From positions 423,804 through 487,803 of the forward strand of contig JH720334.1 of assembly GCA_000231825.2 (NCBI GenBank): 64,000 nucleotides of DNA, read 5' to 3'. Under the pieces are notes generated by a model. The model was given only the letters and a program-made list of their open reading frames with translations, was not told where the DNA came from and did no database searches. The stretch comes from Tetrahymena elliotti 4EA. Taxonomy: Eukaryota > Ciliophora > Oligohymenophorea > Hymenostomatida > Tetrahymenidae. The position numbers and the translations under genes are program-made. The stretch's first letter is position 1; each line of letters begins with the position of its first letter. Positions 63,161-64,000 of this stretch are shown one piece after another.

Positions 63161-64000
63161 TCAATATTATCTTCTGTTAGCTGAAGTATCCCTAATATTT
63201 GTTATGTTTAAACTTGTTCTTAATGGACTAACTTTAGTCTTAGCACATATTACTTATAGTCTTTTATTTTCAGTTAAATCTTTTTCATGTTTATAATAGT
63301 TTGTTTCTCTTTAATTTTAAAAGGAGTATTGCTTATATATTTGATTATCTCTGTCTTTTATGTCACCCTAAATGTATATGTTTATAAAAGGCATAAAATA
63401 AAAAATTAGCAATTGCTTTAATTACATGAAGCTAGGCTTTGTTGATAGGACTGGCTGCTGAGTATTGTTGATAGTTTTTATATTTTGTTTAGCCATCATT
63501 CTGATATGTTAATTGCTCATTCCTATCATTTTATTTTTTATGAGGTGATTAAGGTTCTCTTTACTGCTATTTTTGCTTCTTGCTGATGCTTTGGTATGAA
63601 CTTTATTGTATAAAGGTTTTAAATATTATAAATTTATATCCAAATTTCTAAATTACATATTCTCTTTTTAAGAGACATAATTTTTAAAGATACTACCGGC
63701 TGATTTTAAAGAAGAAGATACAATATTGCTATTTTTATGATATACCTCTAACTCTTATTATAGAGCACTTATTTAAATAGATTTTTGTTCTTCTAACTAT
63801 TTCAAGTTATTCTCATGCTCCAGCTAGCTTTGTGATAAATGTTGTTCTAAAGAATCACAATATTTTTAAAGGTCATCTTTACCTTTATCAAATTAAATAA
63901 TAATAAGTATTTTTATTAACTCAATAAAAAATATTTTAAAAAGTTGTAGTATTTTATTAATACTAAAAGAAGTTTACTTATGTTAAGAAGACGTATCTAA
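63161..64000 (-). CDS. C-terminal part of a coiled-coil protein (5' end outside window)
   Basis: Two exons are visible: 64000-63978 (partial) and 63882-63161, separated by a 95-bp GT..AG intron; the join is in phase (one plus two bases). The second exon is open for 240 codons to TGA at 63163-63161. It starts with a charged coiled coil (LEQHLSQSQLEHENNLKQLE, QISALQQELEVYHKNSN), then a basic Ser/Asn-rich region (HTKASARSKNSSKENLNHLI), and ends SLNITNIRDTSANRRQY. A 58-bp GT..AG-like stretch at about 63369-63426 would change frame if spliced, so I leave it in; it encodes an odd hydrophobic segment. Family not recognised. Confidence 0.65.

Overview
The window is ciliate DNA and fits a Tetrahymena-type macronuclear genome. 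It is very A+T-rich. Genes read in open frames only when TAA and TAG are glutamine and TGA is the sole stop. Introns are short, A/T-rich and GT..AG. Long A/T-only spacers separate genes. Standard-code ORFs are therefore nearly meaningless here. The gene models below were rebuilt with the ciliate code, and wherever possible exon phases were checked so that the spliced length is an exact number of codons. No telomere repeat, rRNA or CRISPR array is visible.

Left part (1-25 kb): the 3' end of a glycogen debranching enzyme (+); a secreted cathepsin D/pepsin-type protease (-); a pseudokinase-TPR fusion (-); a coiled-coil protein (+); a mitochondrial carrier (-); a PX-BAR sorting nexin (+); and a mitochondrial inner-membrane protein resembling the ATP synthase peripheral-stalk b subunit (+).

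Middle part (26-39 kb) is a gene graveyard. It holds a tRNA-Thr-like sequence with mispaired stems, a broken membrane-anchored aspartyl protease lying between two inverted copies of a 75-bp repeat, a decayed unidentified coding region (30.2-31.4 kb), one small intact gene with odd splicing (32.3-33.1 kb), and a leishmanolysin (M8) pseudogene that keeps its HEIIH zinc motif but has three frameshifts and a nonsense codon.

Right part (40-64 kb) carries intact genes: two unrecognised small proteins, a sugar phosphate isomerase/epimerase-like TIM barrel, a COMMD4-like COMM-domain protein, a 1765-residue Gln/Asn-rich protein (-), an 11-exon ALG8 glucosyltransferase for dolichol-linked N-glycan assembly (-), a 951-residue Gln-rich protein (+) divergent from ALG8, and the C-terminal part of a coiled-coil protein (-).

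The genes do not form operons. They are independent housekeeping and lineage-specific eukaryotic genes. I did not find a convincing new multi-gene system. The most interesting items are the pseudokinase-TPR fusion, the two protease pseudogenes, the inverted repeat pair around one of them, and the unusual splicing at 32.6-32.9 kb.
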